Origin: Hyphomicrobiales bacterium
Lineage (GTDB): Bacteria; Pseudomonadota; Alphaproteobacteria; Rhizobiales; Beijerinckiaceae
Length of the DNA stretch: 64,000 nt
Direction of reading: 5' to 3'
NCBI GenBank assembly: GCA_027489535.1
Contig: JAIXZO010000018.1
Coordinates: forward strand, 124,001-188,000
Part shown: positions 33,040 through 43,459 of the stretch, in pieces
Position numbering within the stretch: the stretch's first letter is position 1
Layout of the letters: every line of letters starts with the position of its first letter
The notes under the pieces: generated by a model
Seen by the model: only the letters and a program-made list of their open reading frames with translations
Databases searched by the model: none
Told to the model about the DNA's origin: nothing
Position numbers and translations under genes: made by a program

Positions 33040-33114
33040 GTGGCGGCACGCATGCCCTTGCCTCGCCGGCCCGAGCGCCCGATAAACGGGCACGTTCCGA
33101 GCCGGAGATTCGCC

Positions 33115-33387
33115 GTGACCGACGCCGCTCAGGCCCAAAAAGCCCCCGCTGACGACATTGCCGCCCTGCCGTTCGAGCGTGCATTGGCGGAATTGGAAAC
33201 GATCGTGCAGCGCCTCGAGCGCGGCGACGTGCCGCTCGAGGAGTCCATCGCCATCTATGAGCGCGGCGAGGCGCTGAAGATCCGATGCGAAGCCCTGCTC
33301 AAACAGGCGGAAGCCAAGATCGAGAAGATCGCGCTCGGCCCCGACGGCCGTCCGCGCGGCACCGAGCCCTTCGACGCCGAACGCTGA
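33115..33387 (+). CDS. xseB: Exodeoxyribonuclease VII small subunit
   Basis: This 90-aa protein has the XseB core [20 protein letters not shown] and [11 protein letters not shown], ending in a helical A-E-A-K-I-E-K-I. It is the small subunit needed with XseA for single-strand exonuclease activity; xseA is not in the window. The GTG at 33115 follows CGGAGA. In related genomes it usually adjoins an HDAC-family gene and dxs; here both are elsewhere in the window. Confidence 0.92.
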   Translation: MTDAAQAQKAPADDIAALPFERALAELETIVQRLERGDVPLEESIAIYERGEALKIRCEALLKQAEAKIEKIALGPDGRPRGTEPFDAER

Positions 33388-33397
33388 CCGCTTGGGC

Positions 33398-34627
33398 TTA
33401 CGCCGCCTGCGGCTCCGCCCTCTCGACGGCCTTCTCCTTGATGGGCAGGTTGATCACGGCCGAGGCGATGCCCAGCGCGATCGAGAGCCACCACACCACG
33501 ACGTAGGACCCGGTCTTCTCGTACAGGACGCCGCCCAGATAGACGCCGAGGAACCCGCCGAGCTGGTGCGAGAAGAAGGCGAAGCCGAACAGCATCGCGA
33601 GATAGCGTGTGCCGAACATCAACGCGACGAGGCTCGAGGTCGGCGGCACGGTGGAAAGCCACAATAGCCCGATGAAGACGCCGAAGAACAGCGCCGAGGC
33701 GGGCGAAGGCGGCAGCAGCAGGAAGATCAACACCGCCAGCGACCGGCCGAAATAGATGCCGGCGAGAATCCAACGCTTCGGCATGCGGCTCGAGAGATAG
33801 CCCGCCGTCAGCGAGCCGACCGCGTTCGACAGGCCGATCACGGCCAGCGTCCAGCCGCCGACCCAAGCCGGCAAGCCGACGTCGCGGAGATAGGCGGGCA
33901 TATGCGCCGTGATGAACGCCAGCTGGAAGCCGCAGGTGAAGAAGCCGATCACGAGCAGCACGTAGCTCGGGTGGCGGAACGCCTCCGACAGGGCCTGCGG
34001 GATCGACTGCGCCGGGCCCATGCCGGCACGGCCGAGGCCGCGCGTCGAGAGCGGAATCGACAGGGGCAGCACCATCAGCAGCACGAGGCCGAAGATCATG
34101 GCCGTCTGGTTCCAGCCGAAGGTGTCGATCAAGGCGCTGCCGATCGGCGGAAACAGGAACTGCCCGAAGGAGCCCGCCGCCGTGCCCGCCCCGAAGGCGA
34201 TGCCGCGCATCGACTCGGGCAACAGCTTGCCGAACGCGCCGAGCACGATGTTGAACGAGCAACCCGCAAGCCCGAAGCCGATCAGCATGCCCGCCGAAAG
34301 CGTCAGGGCGCCCGGCGTCGCGGCATGCGCCATCAGGATCTGACCCGCCGCGTAGAGGATCACGCCGACGCAAAGCACCCGCACCGTTCCGAACCGGTCC
34401 GCGAGCGCGCCCGCAAACGGCTGGCCGATGCCCCACACTAGATTCTGGATGGCGATGGAGAAGGAAAACACCTCGCGACCCCAGCCGTGCTCGGCCGACA
34501 TCGGGATCTGGAACAGGCCCACGGCCGAGCGCGGCCCGAAGGTGAGCAGCCCGATCAGGCAACCCGCCACGAGGATCAGCTCCGGCGCGTAGGAACGACG
34601 GTGCGGGACGGGGGAGGATTGCGACAT
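33398..34627 (-). CDS. MFS transporter
   Basis: This 409-aa protein has about twelve hydrophobic helices and the MFS loop between helices 2 and 3 ([12 protein letters not shown]). The C-terminal half repeats the pattern ([10 protein letters not shown]). It belongs to the monocarboxylate/oxalate-formate-like branch in layout, but the substrate cannot be named. It converges with xseB and is divergent from nadA. Confidence 0.9.
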   Translation of the reverse strand: MSQSSPVPHRRSYAPELILVAGCLIGLLTFGPRSAVGLFQIPMSAEHGWGREVFSFSIAIQNLVWGIGQPFAGALADRFGTVRVLCVGVILYAAGQILMAHAATPGALTLSAGMLIGFGLAGCSFNIVLGAFGKLLPESMRGIAFGAGTAAGSFGQFLFPPIGSALIDTFGWNQTAMIFGLVLLMVLPLSIPLSTRGLGRAGMGPAQSIPQALSEAFRHPSYVLLVIGFFTCGFQLAFITAHMPAYLRDVGLPAWVGGWTLAVIGLSNAVGSLTAGYLSSRMPKRWILAGIYFGRSLAVLIFLLLPPSPASALFFGVFIGLLWLSTVPPTSSLVALMFGTRYLAMLFGFAFFSHQLGGFLGVYLGGVLYEKTGSYVVVWWLSIALGIASAVINLPIKEKAVERAEPQAA

Positions 34628-34762
34628 GGCCGGCTCTCGGATGCGAAACGAAGCTTTCTATACAGCAGCGCGCCCGAATTGACGCCGCAAGGCGCAGCCT
34701 CAGCCCGCCGGTCGGCGCATGGATGATATGCAATTCCGTGCGGAACCGTGGCCGTGCACCAC

Positions 34763-34791
34763 TGGAAATGCGTGCGGCCAGTCACTATAAT
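34763..34791 (+). promoter_or_regulatory. Sigma-70-type promoter of nadABC
   Basis: A perfect -10 TATAAT at 34786-34791 lies 17 bases after TGGAAA (34763-34768) as a weak -35. Transcription would begin near 34798, inside the first operator-like palindrome. Confidence 0.7.
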
Positions 34792-34793
34792 AC

Positions 34794-34814
34794 TTTTGCT
34801 CATCACGAGCATTA
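34794..34814 (+). promoter_or_regulatory. Proximal NadQ operator-like site
   Basis: The sequence TTTTGCTCATCACGAGCATTA is an imperfect palindrome sharing the GCTC...GAGC core with the site at 34851. It overlaps the predicted transcription start, where a bound repressor would block RNA polymerase. Confidence 0.65.
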
Positions 34815-34850
34815 CACCGGCTCAAAGACCGGTAATTTTCTGGGCCAAGT

Positions 34851-34869
34851 TATGCTCAACTTGAGCATA
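34851..34869 (+). promoter_or_regulatory. NadQ operator-like site, perfect palindrome
   Basis: TATGCTCAA-c-TTGAGCATA has perfect 9-bp arms with a single-base centre. It ends 12 bases before the nadA ATG and is 56 bases centre to centre from the proximal site. Confidence 0.7.
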
Positions 34870-34881
34870 TCGGAGGATGCC

Positions 34882-35982
34882 ATGGGGGCTCTCTCGACCG
34901 CCGCAACGTTCGGAACCGCCGTTCCGACCGCGAGCGCCTTGACTGAATTGACTCCCGCGCAGCGCCGCTACGGCCTGCTGCCTCAACCGGACCTTGCTTG
35001 GACGCCCGAGATCGAGCGCGCCACGGCCCACCTTTACGACAAGGTGCGCGACGTGATCCCCGCCGTCGAGTGGCCGTTCTTCGCACCTTACGTTCACGCC
35101 ATCAACCGGCTGAAGAAAGAGCGCAACGCGGTCATCCTCGCGCATAATTATCAGACGCCCGAGATCTTCCACTGCGTCGCCGACGTGGTGGGCGACAGCC
35201 TGCAGCTCGCCAAGCTCGCCGCGGACGTCGACGCCGACGTCATCGTGCAATGCGGCGTGCACTTCATGGCCGAGACCTCGAAGCTTCTCAGCCCGAACAA
35301 GACCGTGCTGATCCCGGATTCGCGCGCGGGCTGCTCGCTCGCCTCCTCGATCACGGGCGCGGACGTGCGGCTCCTGAAGCAGCGTTATCCCGGCGTGCCG
35401 GTCGTCACCTACGTCAATTCCTCGGCGGACGTGAAGGCCGAGACGGACATCTGCTGCACCTCGTCGAACGCCGTGCAGGTGGTCGAGAGCCTCGGCGTCG
35501 ACCGCGTCATCTTCCTGCCGGACGAATATCTCGGCAAATACGTCGCGGCGCAGACGAGCGTAAAGCTCATCCTGTGGAAGGGCCATTGCGAAGTGCATGA
35601 GCGCTTCACGGCGGAGGAACTGCGCGCCTATCGCGACGCCGACCCCTCCATCGAGATCATCGCGCATCCCGAATGCCCGCCGGAGGTGCTGGCCGAGGCC
35701 GATTTCACCGGCTCGACCGCGCACATGATCGATTGGGTCAAGTCGCGCCGTCCGGCCAAGGTGCTGATGGTCACGGAATGCTCGATGGCGTCCAACGTGC
35801 AGGCCGAAGTGCCGGATGTGAACTTCATCAAGCCGTGCAATCTCTGCCCGCACATGAAGCGCATCACCTTGCCGAAGATCCTCTCCTCGCTGGTGAACAT
35901 GTCGGAAGAAGTGATCATCGATCCCGCGATCGCCGAGCGGGCGCGGCTGCCCATCGAGCGCATGATCAACCTGAAGGCGTGA
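34882..35982 (+). CDS. nadA: Quinolinate synthase A
   Basis: This 366-aa [4Fe-4S] enzyme condenses iminoaspartate with DHAP to quinolinate. The three cluster cysteines fit C124 ([10 protein letters not shown]), C236 (G-H-C-E-V-H) and C322 (N-L-C-P-H-M). H-N-Y-Q at residues 88-91 and [10 protein letters not shown] are also typical. The ATG at 34882 follows CGGAGGA; earlier in-frame starts would place the coding region across the operator palindromes and are less likely. It is the first gene of nadABC. Confidence 0.95.
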   Translation: MGALSTAATFGTAVPTASALTELTPAQRRYGLLPQPDLAWTPEIERATAHLYDKVRDVIPAVEWPFFAPYVHAINRLKKERNAVILAHNYQTPEIFHCVADVVGDSLQLAKLAADVDADVIVQCGVHFMAETSKLLSPNKTVLIPDSRAGCSLASSITGADVRLLKQRYPGVPVVTYVNSSADVKAETDICCTSSNAVQVVESLGVDRVIFLPDEYLGKYVAAQTSVKLILWKGHCEVHERFTAEELRAYRDADPSIEIIAHPECPPEVLAEADFTGSTAHMIDWVKSRRPAKVLMVTECSMASNVQAEVPDVNFIKPCNLCPHMKRITLPKILSSLVNMSEEVIIDPAIAERARLPIERMINLKA

Positions 35983-36089
35983 ACCCCGCCGGATCGGATG
36001 CGCCTTCTCGGCCGCGTCCGATCCGTTCCCGTCGGTCCTCAGGACCCGCATCTCCCCGCGGGACAAGAGCGTTTGCGGAGGGAGTTCCG

Positions 36090-36116
36090 ATGAAAGCCGA
36101 GGAGCGACGCCCATGA
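36090..36116 (+). CDS. Possible 8-codon leader ORF overlapping nadB
   Basis: A GGAGGGAG site is followed by an ATG that opens an 8-codon frame (M-K-A-E-E-R-R-P) whose stop overlaps the nadB ATG (ATGA). The same stretch contains GAGGAG, which can serve as the nadB ribosome site. It may couple nadB translation to an upstream initiation, or be fortuitous. Confidence 0.35.
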   Translation: MKAEERRP

Positions 36117-37657
36117 GCGGTCCCGTCGTCATCGTCGGGGGAGGCCTAGCAGGCCTCTTCTGCGCGCTGCAATTCGCCCCCAAGCCCGTCACGGTTTTGG
36201 CCGCCGCCCCCATCGGCGAAGGCGCGTCCTCCGCTTGGGCGCAGGGCGGCATCGCCGCCGCCATGTCGGAAGGCGACACCCCCGAAAAGCATGCGGCGGA
36301 CACGGTCGCCGCCGGTGCAGGCATCGTCGATGCCGAGATCGCGCTCGGCATGGCGCGCGAGGCTCCCGCCCGCGTTCATGATCTGCTGGCCTACGGCGTC
36401 CCGTTCGACCGCGATCTGGAAGGCCGGCTCGTGCAGTCGCGCGAAGCCGCGCATTCCGAGCGGCGTATCGTGCGCGTGCGCGGCGACATGGCGGGCAAGG
36501 CCATCATGGAGGCCCTCGTCGCCGCCGTGCGCCGGACGCCCTCCGTCACCGTGCTCGAGGGCTTCGTCGCCGAGCGGCTTCTGGTCGATCACGGCCGCGT
36601 CACCGGCGTCGTCGCGCGCGGCGATCACGGCCGCGCGGCGGAGGCGACCACGTTCCCCGCCGGAGCCGTCGTGCTCGCCACCGGCGGCGTCGGCCGGCTC
36701 TACGCCGTCACCACCAACCCCGCCGAGGCGCAGGGCGTCGGCCTCGCCGTCGCCGCGGAAGCGGGTGCGGTCATCGCCGACGCGGAATTCGTGCAGTTCC
36801 ACCCCACGGCGTTGGATGTCGGCCGCGATCCCGCGCCGCTCGTCACCGAAGCCCTGCGCGGCGAAGGCTCGACGCTGATCGACCGCGACGGACGGCGCTT
36901 CATGCCCGCCCTCCACCCGGACGCCGAGCTCGGCCCGCGCGACGTCGTGGCGCGCGGCGTCTTCGCCTCGGTGGCGGCGGGCAAGGGCGCGTTCCTCGAT
37001 TGCCGCGAGGCCGTCGGGGAGAGCTTCCCGGAGATGTTCCCCACGGTGAACGCGGCCTGCGCCGCCGCAGGGATCGACCCCGTCCGCGAGCCCATCCCCG
37101 TCGCGCCGGCCGAGCACTACCACATGGGCGGCGTGTTCACGGACGCGCGCGGCCGCACCTCGATGCCCGGCCTCTATGCCGCGGGCGAGGTCGCCTCCAC
37201 CGGCGTGCACGGGGCCAACCGGCTCGCGTCCAACTCGCTGCTGGAAGCGATCGTCTTCGGCGCGCGCATCGCGGAGGACCTCAAGGCCGGCGTCACGGGC
37301 CCGTCCGTCCCCGAACCCTATGCCGACGGCGAAGCCCCGGCGCAGGACGACCCCGCGGCGGTGGCCCTGCTGCGCGAAACCATGGCCTCGAAATTCGGCG
37401 TCATCCGCGACGAGGCCGGCATGCTGGAGGGCATCGCGGTGCTGCGGTCGATCCGCGACGACGCGAAGGGCCGCCCGCTTCAGCTGATGGTCTCCGCCGC
37501 GATGATGGTTGCCGCCGCCGCCTATGCGCGCCGCGAAAGCCGCGGCGGGCATTTCCGCTCCGACCATGCCGAACCCGAGGCCGCCTTCGCGCGCCGCACC
37601 ATGATGACCCAGGCGGAGGCCGAACGGATCGGCTTGCGGACCGGGCCGGAACACTGA
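36113..37657 (+). CDS. nadB: L-aspartate oxidase
   Basis: This 514-aa FAD enzyme oxidises aspartate to iminoaspartate, which NadA uses. It has the N-terminal G-G-G-L-A-G-L dinucleotide motif, [12 protein letters not shown], the H-S-E-R-R-I-V substrate region, E-F-V-Q-F-H-P-T and E-H-Y-H-M-G-G-V active-site blocks, and [17 protein letters not shown]. Length fits NadB rather than succinate dehydrogenase. It follows nadA by 130 bases and precedes nadC by 7. Confidence 0.96.
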   Translation: MSGPVVIVGGGLAGLFCALQFAPKPVTVLAAAPIGEGASSAWAQGGIAAAMSEGDTPEKHAADTVAAGAGIVDAEIALGMAREAPARVHDLLAYGVPFDRDLEGRLVQSREAAHSERRIVRVRGDMAGKAIMEALVAAVRRTPSVTVLEGFVAERLLVDHGRVTGVVARGDHGRAAEATTFPAGAVVLATGGVGRLYAVTTNPAEAQGVGLAVAAEAGAVIADAEFVQFHPTALDVGRDPAPLVTEALRGEGSTLIDRDGRRFMPALHPDAELGPRDVVARGVFASVAAGKGAFLDCREAVGESFPEMFPTVNAACAAAGIDPVREPIPVAPAEHYHMGGVFTDARGRTSMPGLYAAGEVASTGVHGANRLASNSLLEAIVFGARIAEDLKAGVTGPSVPEPYADGEAPAQDDPAAVALLRETMASKFGVIRDEAGMLEGIAVLRSIRDDAKGRPLQLMVSAAMMVAAAAYARRESRGGHFRSDHAEPEAAFARRTMMTQAEAERIGLRTGPEH

Positions 37658-37664
37658 GCATCCC

Positions 37665-38519
37665 ATGAGCACCGCCTTCCTCAACCCGCTGCTGATCGAC
37701 GACGCCGTGCGCCGCGCATTGGAGGAAGACCTCGGCCGGGCGGGCGACATCACCACGCTCGCCACCATCCCGGCATCCGCGCAGGCGGAACTGGTGATCG
37801 CCTCGCGCCAAGCGGGCGTCGTCGCGGGCCTGCCGCTCGCAGAGGCCGCGTTCCGTCTCTACGATCCCACCGTGCGCTTCACGCCGAAGACGCGCGAGGG
37901 CGGCGATCTCGAACCCGGCACCGTCGTCGCGACCGTGTCCGGCAATGCCCGTTCGATCCTCTCCTCGGAGCGCACCGCGCTCAACTTCATGGGCCGGCTC
38001 TGCGGCATCGCCACGCTGACGCGCCGTTATGCCGATCTCGTCGCCGGCACGTCGGCGCGCATCGTGTGCACGCGCAAGACCACGCCGGGGCTGCGCGCCT
38101 TCGAGAAATACGCGGTGAAATGCGGCGGCGGCCACAACCACCGCTACGGTCTCGACGACGCCGTGCTCATCAAGGACAACCACATCGCGGTCGCGGGCGG
38201 CATCGGCCCCGCTCTGCGCGCGGCGAAGGCCGCCGTCGGTCATCTCGTGAAAATCGAGATCGAAGTCGACCGCCTCGACCAGCTCGACGAAGTGCTCGCC
38301 GAGGGCGCCGACGTGGTGCTGCTCGACAACATGCCGCCCGACACGCTGCGCCGCGCCGTGGTCATGGTCGCCGGCCGCATGCTCACCGAAGCCTCGGGCG
38401 GCATCAATCTCGATACCGTGCGCGCCGCGGCGGAGACGGGCGTGGACATGATCTCGGTGGGCGCGCTCACCCACTCCGCCCCGGTTCTCGACCTCGGCCT
38501 CGACATCGCCATCCGCTGA
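37665..38519 (+). CDS. nadC: Nicotinate-nucleotide pyrophosphorylase (quinolinate phosphoribosyltransferase)
   Basis: The 284-aa enzyme converts quinolinate and PRPP to nicotinate mononucleotide, completing the de novo entry into NAD. It shows the [16 protein letters not shown] block, [19 protein letters not shown], the catalytic-site V-L-I-K-D-N-H and the C-terminal S-V-G-A-L-T-H-S. It starts seven bases after nadB. Confidence 0.97.
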   Translation: MSTAFLNPLLIDDAVRRALEEDLGRAGDITTLATIPASAQAELVIASRQAGVVAGLPLAEAAFRLYDPTVRFTPKTREGGDLEPGTVVATVSGNARSILSSERTALNFMGRLCGIATLTRRYADLVAGTSARIVCTRKTTPGLRAFEKYAVKCGGGHNHRYGLDDAVLIKDNHIAVAGGIGPALRAAKAAVGHLVKIEIEVDRLDQLDEVLAEGADVVLLDNMPPDTLRRAVVMVAGRMLTEASGGINLDTVRAAAETGVDMISVGALTHSAPVLDLGLDIAIR

Positions 38520-38537
38520 TCGAACGCGAGGCGAACC

Positions 38538-39545
38538 TCACCCGCGCGGGGCCGCCGCGCGGCGGAGGCGGTCCAAAATCGCCTCGCCCAACCCCTCCTC
38601 CGGGATCGGGACCACGGCGATGGTCGTCGTGCCCGCCACGTCCAAGCGGCGCAGGAACCCGAACAGATTGCCGGCGGCCTCCGCCAAGTCGCCCTTGATG
38701 CTCAGGTTCAGCCGCGCCTTGGCGCGCTCGAGCCCGGCGGGCTCGAAAGCGCCGAACAGCAGCACCGCTTCGCCTTCGCCGACCTCCGTGGCGTCGAGCC
38801 GCACGGAGGCGCGCGGGGCGTAATGGGAGGCGAGCATGCCGGGGGCGAGCGGCCGGTCCTTCACCGGGGCCGCATCCGCAAGCGGACGGCCGAGCACGCG
38901 CTCGATGTCCTCCCGCGTCGCGCCGCCGGGCCGGAGCATGACGGTTTCGCCGCCGAGGCAGGACACGATGGTCGATTCGACGCCGACGGGGGTGGACCAC
39001 CCCTCGATCACCGCGTCGATGCGGCCCGAAAGGTCTTCCCATACATGCGGCGCACTGGTCGGGCTCACGCGTCCCGAACGATTGGCCGACGGCGCAGCCA
39101 CGGGACGGCCCGTCGCCTGCAGCAATTCGCGCGCGATGGGATGGGCCGGCACGCGCAGCGCAACGCTGTCGAGCCCGGCGCAGGCGAGATCGGATACCGT
39201 GCACGTCGTGGCCTTGGGCACGACCAGCGTCAACGGCCCGGGCCAGAAGGCTTGAGCGAGACGGCGGGCATCGACATCGAACACGCCCTCGCGCTCGGCC
39301 GCCGCGAAATCGGCGACATGCGCGATGAGGGGGTTGAAGCTCGGGCGACCCTTGGCCGCATAAATGCCGGCCACCGCCTCGCCGTTCGCGGCGTCCGCGC
39401 CGAGGCCGTAAACCGTCTCGGTCGGAAAGGCGACGAGTTTGCCGGCGCGCAGCAAGGCCGCCGCTTCCGCGATGCCGGTCGCGTCGGGCACGATGGGGCG
39501 GGTATCGCGCGGCCGTTCGCCTGGGGAGCGTTCATGGTCCTGCAT
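38538..39545 (-). CDS. tsaC: L-threonylcarbamoyladenylate synthase (Sua5/TsaC type)
   Basis: This 335-aa protein makes the TC-AMP intermediate for t6A modification of tRNA. The YrdC domain (residues ~20-210) contains F-P-T-E-T-V-Y-G-L-G-A-D, K-G-R-P-x-F-N-P-L-I, P-G-P-L-T-L-V and P-S-A-N-x-S-G; it is followed by the Sua5 domain with R-P-G-G and P-G-M-x-x-x-H-Y-A-P. Presence of the C-terminal domain makes it the longer Sua5 form. The ATG at 39545 is preferred to a GTG 24 bases upstream; neither has a clear ribosome site. Confidence 0.95.
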   Translation of the reverse strand: MQDHERSPGERPRDTRPIVPDATGIAEAAALLRAGKLVAFPTETVYGLGADAANGEAVAGIYAAKGRPSFNPLIAHVADFAAAEREGVFDVDARRLAQAFWPGPLTLVVPKATTCTVSDLACAGLDSVALRVPAHPIARELLQATGRPVAAPSANRSGRVSPTSAPHVWEDLSGRIDAVIEGWSTPVGVESTIVSCLGGETVMLRPGGATREDIERVLGRPLADAAPVKDRPLAPGMLASHYAPRASVRLDATEVGEGEAVLLFGAFEPAGLERAKARLNLSIKGDLAEAAGNLFGFLRRLDVAGTTTIAVVPIPEEGLGEAILDRLRRAAAPRG

Positions 39546-39677
39546 TGACGATCGATCGTTCACGTTCAAACCTGTCCGCTATGCGGAATTGCCGGTTGCC
39601 CGTCGCATAGCATGCGCGCGATGCTGAGCGCCAACGGGACGGGGCGAAGACCCCGCAATTCGGGGAGGAGTTCGAGC

Positions 39678-41459
39678 ATGAGCTATCGTGCGCCCGTCGA
39701 GGACATCGTCTTCACGCTCAATCACGTCGCGGGCCTCGACCGCCTGATCGCGGACGGCCTCGCGCCGGAAATCGAAGGCGGGCTCGCCGAAAGCATCCTT
39801 GAGGAAGCCGCGCGCTTCGCTCAGGACAAGATCGCGCCCCTCAACCGCATCGGCGACACCCGCGGCTCGACGCTGAAGGACGGCGCGGTCACCACGCCGC
39901 CGGGCTGGAAGGACGCCTATGCGGAATGGACGGGCGCCGGCTGGAACGGCCTGACGGCCCGCGAGGAATTCGGCGGCCAAGGTCTGCCGGTGCTGCTGCA
40001 GACGGCATGCAGCGAAATGTGGAATTCCGCCTCGATGGCCTTCGCGCTCTGCCCGCTGCTGACGGCGGGCGCGGTGGACGCCCTGCAGGCGCACGGCTCC
40101 GAGGCGTTGCAGCGCGTCTTCCTGCCCAAGCTCGTCTCGGGCGAATGGACCGGCACGATGAATCTCACCGAGCCGCAGGCCGGCTCCGATCTCGCGGCGC
40201 TGCGCTCCAAGGCGGAACGCGCGGGCGACGGCACCTACCGCATCACCGGACAGAAGATCTACATCACCTACGGCGAACACGACCTCACCGAGAACATCGC
40301 GCATCTGGTGCTCGCGCGCCTGCCCGATGCGCCGCCCGGCACGCGGGGCATCTCGTTGTTTCTCGTCCCCAAATTTCTGGTGAACGCCGACGGCTCGCTC
40401 GGCGCACGCAACGACGTGCATTGCAGCGGGGTCGAGCACAAGCTCGGCATCCACGCCTCGCCCACCTGCACCATGGTTTACGGCGATGCGGGCGGCGCGA
40501 CGGGCTATCTGATCGGCGAGGAGAACCGCGGGCTCGCCTGCATGTTCACGATGATGAACAGCGCCCGGCTCGGCGTGGGCATTCAAGGCGTCGCGATTGC
40601 GGAACGCGCCTTTCAGCAGGCCCTTCAATATGCGCGCGAGCGCCGGCAAGGCCGCGCCGGGGGTGGAAAGCCCGGCGTCGACGACCCGATGAGCCCCATC
40701 GTGGAGCATCCCGACATCCGGCGCATCCTGCTGTCGATGCGGGCCCAGACGGAAGCGGCGCGGGCGATCTGCCTGATGACGGCCGAGGCGCTGGACCGGG
40801 CCGAGCGCGAGCCCGATGCGGAGCGGCGCAAGATCACGGCCGAGCGGGCGGCCGTGCTCACGCCCATCGCCAAGGCTTGGTCGACCGATATCGGCGTGGA
40901 GGTCGCGAGCTTGGGCGTCCAGATCCACGGCGGCATGGGCTATGTCGAGGAGACGGGCGCGGCGCAATATCTGCGTGATGCGCGCATCGCCACGATCTAC
41001 GAGGGCACCAACGCCATTCAGGCCATCGACCTCGTGATGCGGAAGCTGCCTTTGTCGGACGGGCGTGCCGTAGGCGCGATCATCGCCGACATGCGCACGG
41101 TGGCCGAGCGGGTGCGCGCCGCCAATGCGCCCGGCTTCGGCCGCACCGCGCAGCGACTGGCCGATGCCGTCGATGCGCTCGAACGCGCGACCGCATGGAT
41201 GCAGCAGACCATGGGGGCACGGCCCGCCGACGCGCTCGCGGGCGCGACGCCATACCTCAAGCTGTTTGCGCTGGCGCGCGGCGGCACGGCCTTGGCCGAA
41301 AAGGCTCTGGCCGCCGCGTCGGGCGACGGTGCTGCCGATCGTGTGGCGGTGGCCCGGTTCTTCGCCGAACATCACGCGGGCGAGGCACCCGGCCTCGAGC
41401 GCATGGTGACGGAAGGTGCTGACGCGGTGAACGGGGCGGCGGAGATGTTCGCCGCCTGA
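39678..41459 (+). CDS. Acyl-CoA dehydrogenase (long form with C-terminal extension)
   Basis: This 593-aa flavoprotein has M-N-L-T-E-P-Q-A-G-S-D-L-A for FAD/substrate, K-I-Y-I-T-Y-G-E-H-D, L-G-I-H-A-S-P-T-C, and the conserved Q-I-H-G-G-M-G-Y and I-Y-E-G-T-N-A-I-Q with the catalytic Glu. A C-terminal helical domain of about 120 residues, also seen in FadE-like long-chain enzymes, follows. It removes hydrogen across the C2-C3 bond of acyl-CoAs; electrons would pass to ETF and the ETF-QO at 54611. GGAGGAG precedes the ATG. Confidence 0.93.
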   Translation: MSYRAPVEDIVFTLNHVAGLDRLIADGLAPEIEGGLAESILEEAARFAQDKIAPLNRIGDTRGSTLKDGAVTTPPGWKDAYAEWTGAGWNGLTAREEFGGQGLPVLLQTACSEMWNSASMAFALCPLLTAGAVDALQAHGSEALQRVFLPKLVSGEWTGTMNLTEPQAGSDLAALRSKAERAGDGTYRITGQKIYITYGEHDLTENIAHLVLARLPDAPPGTRGISLFLVPKFLVNADGSLGARNDVHCSGVEHKLGIHASPTCTMVYGDAGGATGYLIGEENRGLACMFTMMNSARLGVGIQGVAIAERAFQQALQYARERRQGRAGGGKPGVDDPMSPIVEHPDIRRILLSMRAQTEAARAICLMTAEALDRAEREPDAERRKITAERAAVLTPIAKAWSTDIGVEVASLGVQIHGGMGYVEETGAAQYLRDARIATIYEGTNAIQAIDLVMRKLPLSDGRAVGAIIADMRTVAERVRAANAPGFGRTAQRLADAVDALERATAWMQQTMGARPADALAGATPYLKLFALARGGTALAEKALAAASGDGAADRVAVARFFAEHHAGEAPGLERMVTEGADAVNGAAEMFAA

Positions 41460-41491
41460 CATTCGGAGGGGCTGCCTTCAGGAGGAATGCC

Positions 41492-42343
41492 ATGTCGCTT
41501 GCGGGGAAGACGTTGTTCATCACCGGCGCATCGCGCGGCATCGGCCTCGCCATCGCGCTGAAGGCGGCCGCGGACGGGGCCAACATCGCCGTGGCGGCGA
41601 AAACGACGGAGCCTCATCCGAAACTCGAAGGCACCATCCACACCGCCGCCGAACGGATCGAAGCGGCGGGCGGCCGCGCATTGCCCTTGGTCTGCGACAT
41701 CCGCGACGAAACGCAGGTGAAGGACGCGATCGACCGGGCGGCCGAGCATTTCGGCGGCATCGACATCCTCGTCAACAACGCCTCGGCGATCCAGCTGACG
41801 CGGACGGTCGACACGGACATGAAGCGCTTCGACCTGATGCACGGCATCAATGCGCGCGGCACGTTCATGGTGTCGAAATACGCGATTCCGCATCTGCAAA
41901 AGGCCGAGAACCCCCATATCCTGATGCTGTCGCCGCCCTTGGATCTCTCGGAAAAGTGGTTCGCTCCCCATCTCGCCTATTCGATGGCGAAATACGGCAT
42001 GAGCCTCGTCGCGTTGGGTCTGGCCGGCGAATTGCTGGACTGGGGCATCGCGGTCAACGCGCTTTGGCCGCGTACCACCATCGCCACGGCGGCGGTGAAG
42101 AACCTGCTGGGCGGGGATGCGCTGATGCGGGCGAGCCGCACGCCGGAGATCGTGGCCGACGCGGCGCATCGCATATTCCTGAAGCCCGCCGGCACGTTTA
42201 CGGGACAATTCTTGATCGACGACACGTTCTTGGCGGGCGAAGGCGTGACCGACTTCGATAAGTACCGCGTGGACCCGACGACGTCGCTGCACCGCGACTT
42301 CTTCGTCCCCGACGACGACGGCGGCCCGACGCGCTTGACGTAA
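41492..42343 (+). CDS. SDR family oxidoreductase, HSDL2-like
   Basis: This 283-aa SDR has T-G-A-S-R-G-I-G-L for the cofactor, the long A-A-K-T-T-E-P-H-P-K-L-E-G-T-I-H insertion characteristic of hydroxysteroid dehydrogenase-like 2 proteins, N-N-A-S-A and Y-S-M-A-K. HSDL2-like proteins are linked to lipid or acyl metabolism, and the gene follows the acyl-CoA dehydrogenase by 32 bases, so a role in fatty-acid turnover is reasonable. GGAGGAA precedes the ATG. Confidence 0.9.
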   Translation: MSLAGKTLFITGASRGIGLAIALKAAADGANIAVAAKTTEPHPKLEGTIHTAAERIEAAGGRALPLVCDIRDETQVKDAIDRAAEHFGGIDILVNNASAIQLTRTVDTDMKRFDLMHGINARGTFMVSKYAIPHLQKAENPHILMLSPPLDLSEKWFAPHLAYSMAKYGMSLVALGLAGELLDWGIAVNALWPRTTIATAAVKNLLGGDALMRASRTPEIVADAAHRIFLKPAGTFTGQFLIDDTFLAGEGVTDFDKYRVDPTTSLHRDFFVPDDDGGPTRLT

Positions 42344-42439
42344 ACGAAGCAATGTCGGGGTAGGACCCGCGCTTCGGACTCCCTATATCAGCCGGACGAC
42401 GGCCCGCATGCCGGACGGTTCGGACAGGGAGATTCGGCG

Positions 42440-43357
42440 ATGAGCGCACATGATGACCACGATCCCGTGCCGGGCGACGCCTTCGCCTGCGACGCGATCG
42501 AGCAGGTCATAATCCCCCGCGCCCGCGACATCGGCCGGTTCGAGGTGCGCCGCGCCCTGCCCTCCGCGCGCCGGCAGATGGTCGGGCCCTTCATCTTCTT
42601 CGATCAGATGGGCCCCGCCGAATTCCTGCTGGGACAAGGCATGGACGTGCGGCCGCACCCGCATATCGGCCTTTCGACCGTCACCTATCTCTTCGACGGC
42701 GAGATCATGCACCGCGATTCGTTGGGCGTGGTGCAGCCGATCCGTCCGGGCGAACTCAATTTGATGACGGCAGGCAGCGGCATCGTCTATTCCGAGCGCA
42801 CCGCGCCGGACGAGCGCGCCAAGGGGCCGAAGTTGTTCGGCATTCAGGCTTGGGCCGCTTTGCCCGCCTCGCATGAGGAGACCGCCCCGGCCTTCGTCCA
42901 CCACGCCGCCGAAGACCTTCCCCGCATCGTCGGCGAGGGCAAGCGCGTGCGCCTCATCATGGGTTCGCTCTACGGCGAGACCTCCCCGGTCTCGTTCCCG
43001 TGGTCGAGCTTCTACGCCGAGGCCGTGCTCGCCCCCGGCGCCATACTGCCGCTCGATGCGGATTACGAAGAGCGCGCGATCTTCATCGTCTCGGGCGAAA
43101 TCGACATCGCGGGCGACGTGTTCGGCGCGGGGCGTCTGCTCGTATTCCGCCCCGGCGACCGCATCTCCGTCCTCGCGATTTCGAATGCGCGGCTCATGCT
43201 GCTCGGCGGCGAGCCGATGGACGGGCCGCGCCATATCTGGTGGAATTTCGTATCCTCCCGCAAGGACCGCATCGAACAGGCCAAGGCGGAATGGTCGAGC
43301 GGGCGCTTCGACTCCGTGCCGGGCGAGCATGAGTTCATTCCGCTGCCGCCGCGATGA
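42440..43357 (+). CDS. Pirin family protein
   Basis: This 305-aa bicupin has the pirin metal site in [18 protein letters not shown] and H-R-D-S-L-G, plus a second cupin half. Bacterial pirins bind iron; some act as quercetinases or protein partners, and this one cannot be assigned further. Predicted ribosome site GGGAG lies upstream of the ATG. It stands between the lipid genes and dxs without overlap. Confidence 0.93.
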   Translation: MSAHDDHDPVPGDAFACDAIEQVIIPRARDIGRFEVRRALPSARRQMVGPFIFFDQMGPAEFLLGQGMDVRPHPHIGLSTVTYLFDGEIMHRDSLGVVQPIRPGELNLMTAGSGIVYSERTAPDERAKGPKLFGIQAWAALPASHEETAPAFVHHAAEDLPRIVGEGKRVRLIMGSLYGETSPVSFPWSSFYAEAVLAPGAILPLDADYEERAIFIVSGEIDIAGDVFGAGRLLVFRPGDRISVLAISNARLMLLGGEPMDGPRHIWWNFVSSRKDRIEQAKAEWSSGRFDSVPGEHEFIPLPPR

Positions 43358-43459
43358 ATTCTGCAAACAATTCGACTTGGAATTGCGACGTTAACCCTTG
43401 GGGTGTAACCCTCGCCTCGGTTGCAGCGTTATCTTGTTCAATCGGATCGGTCTGAAAAC

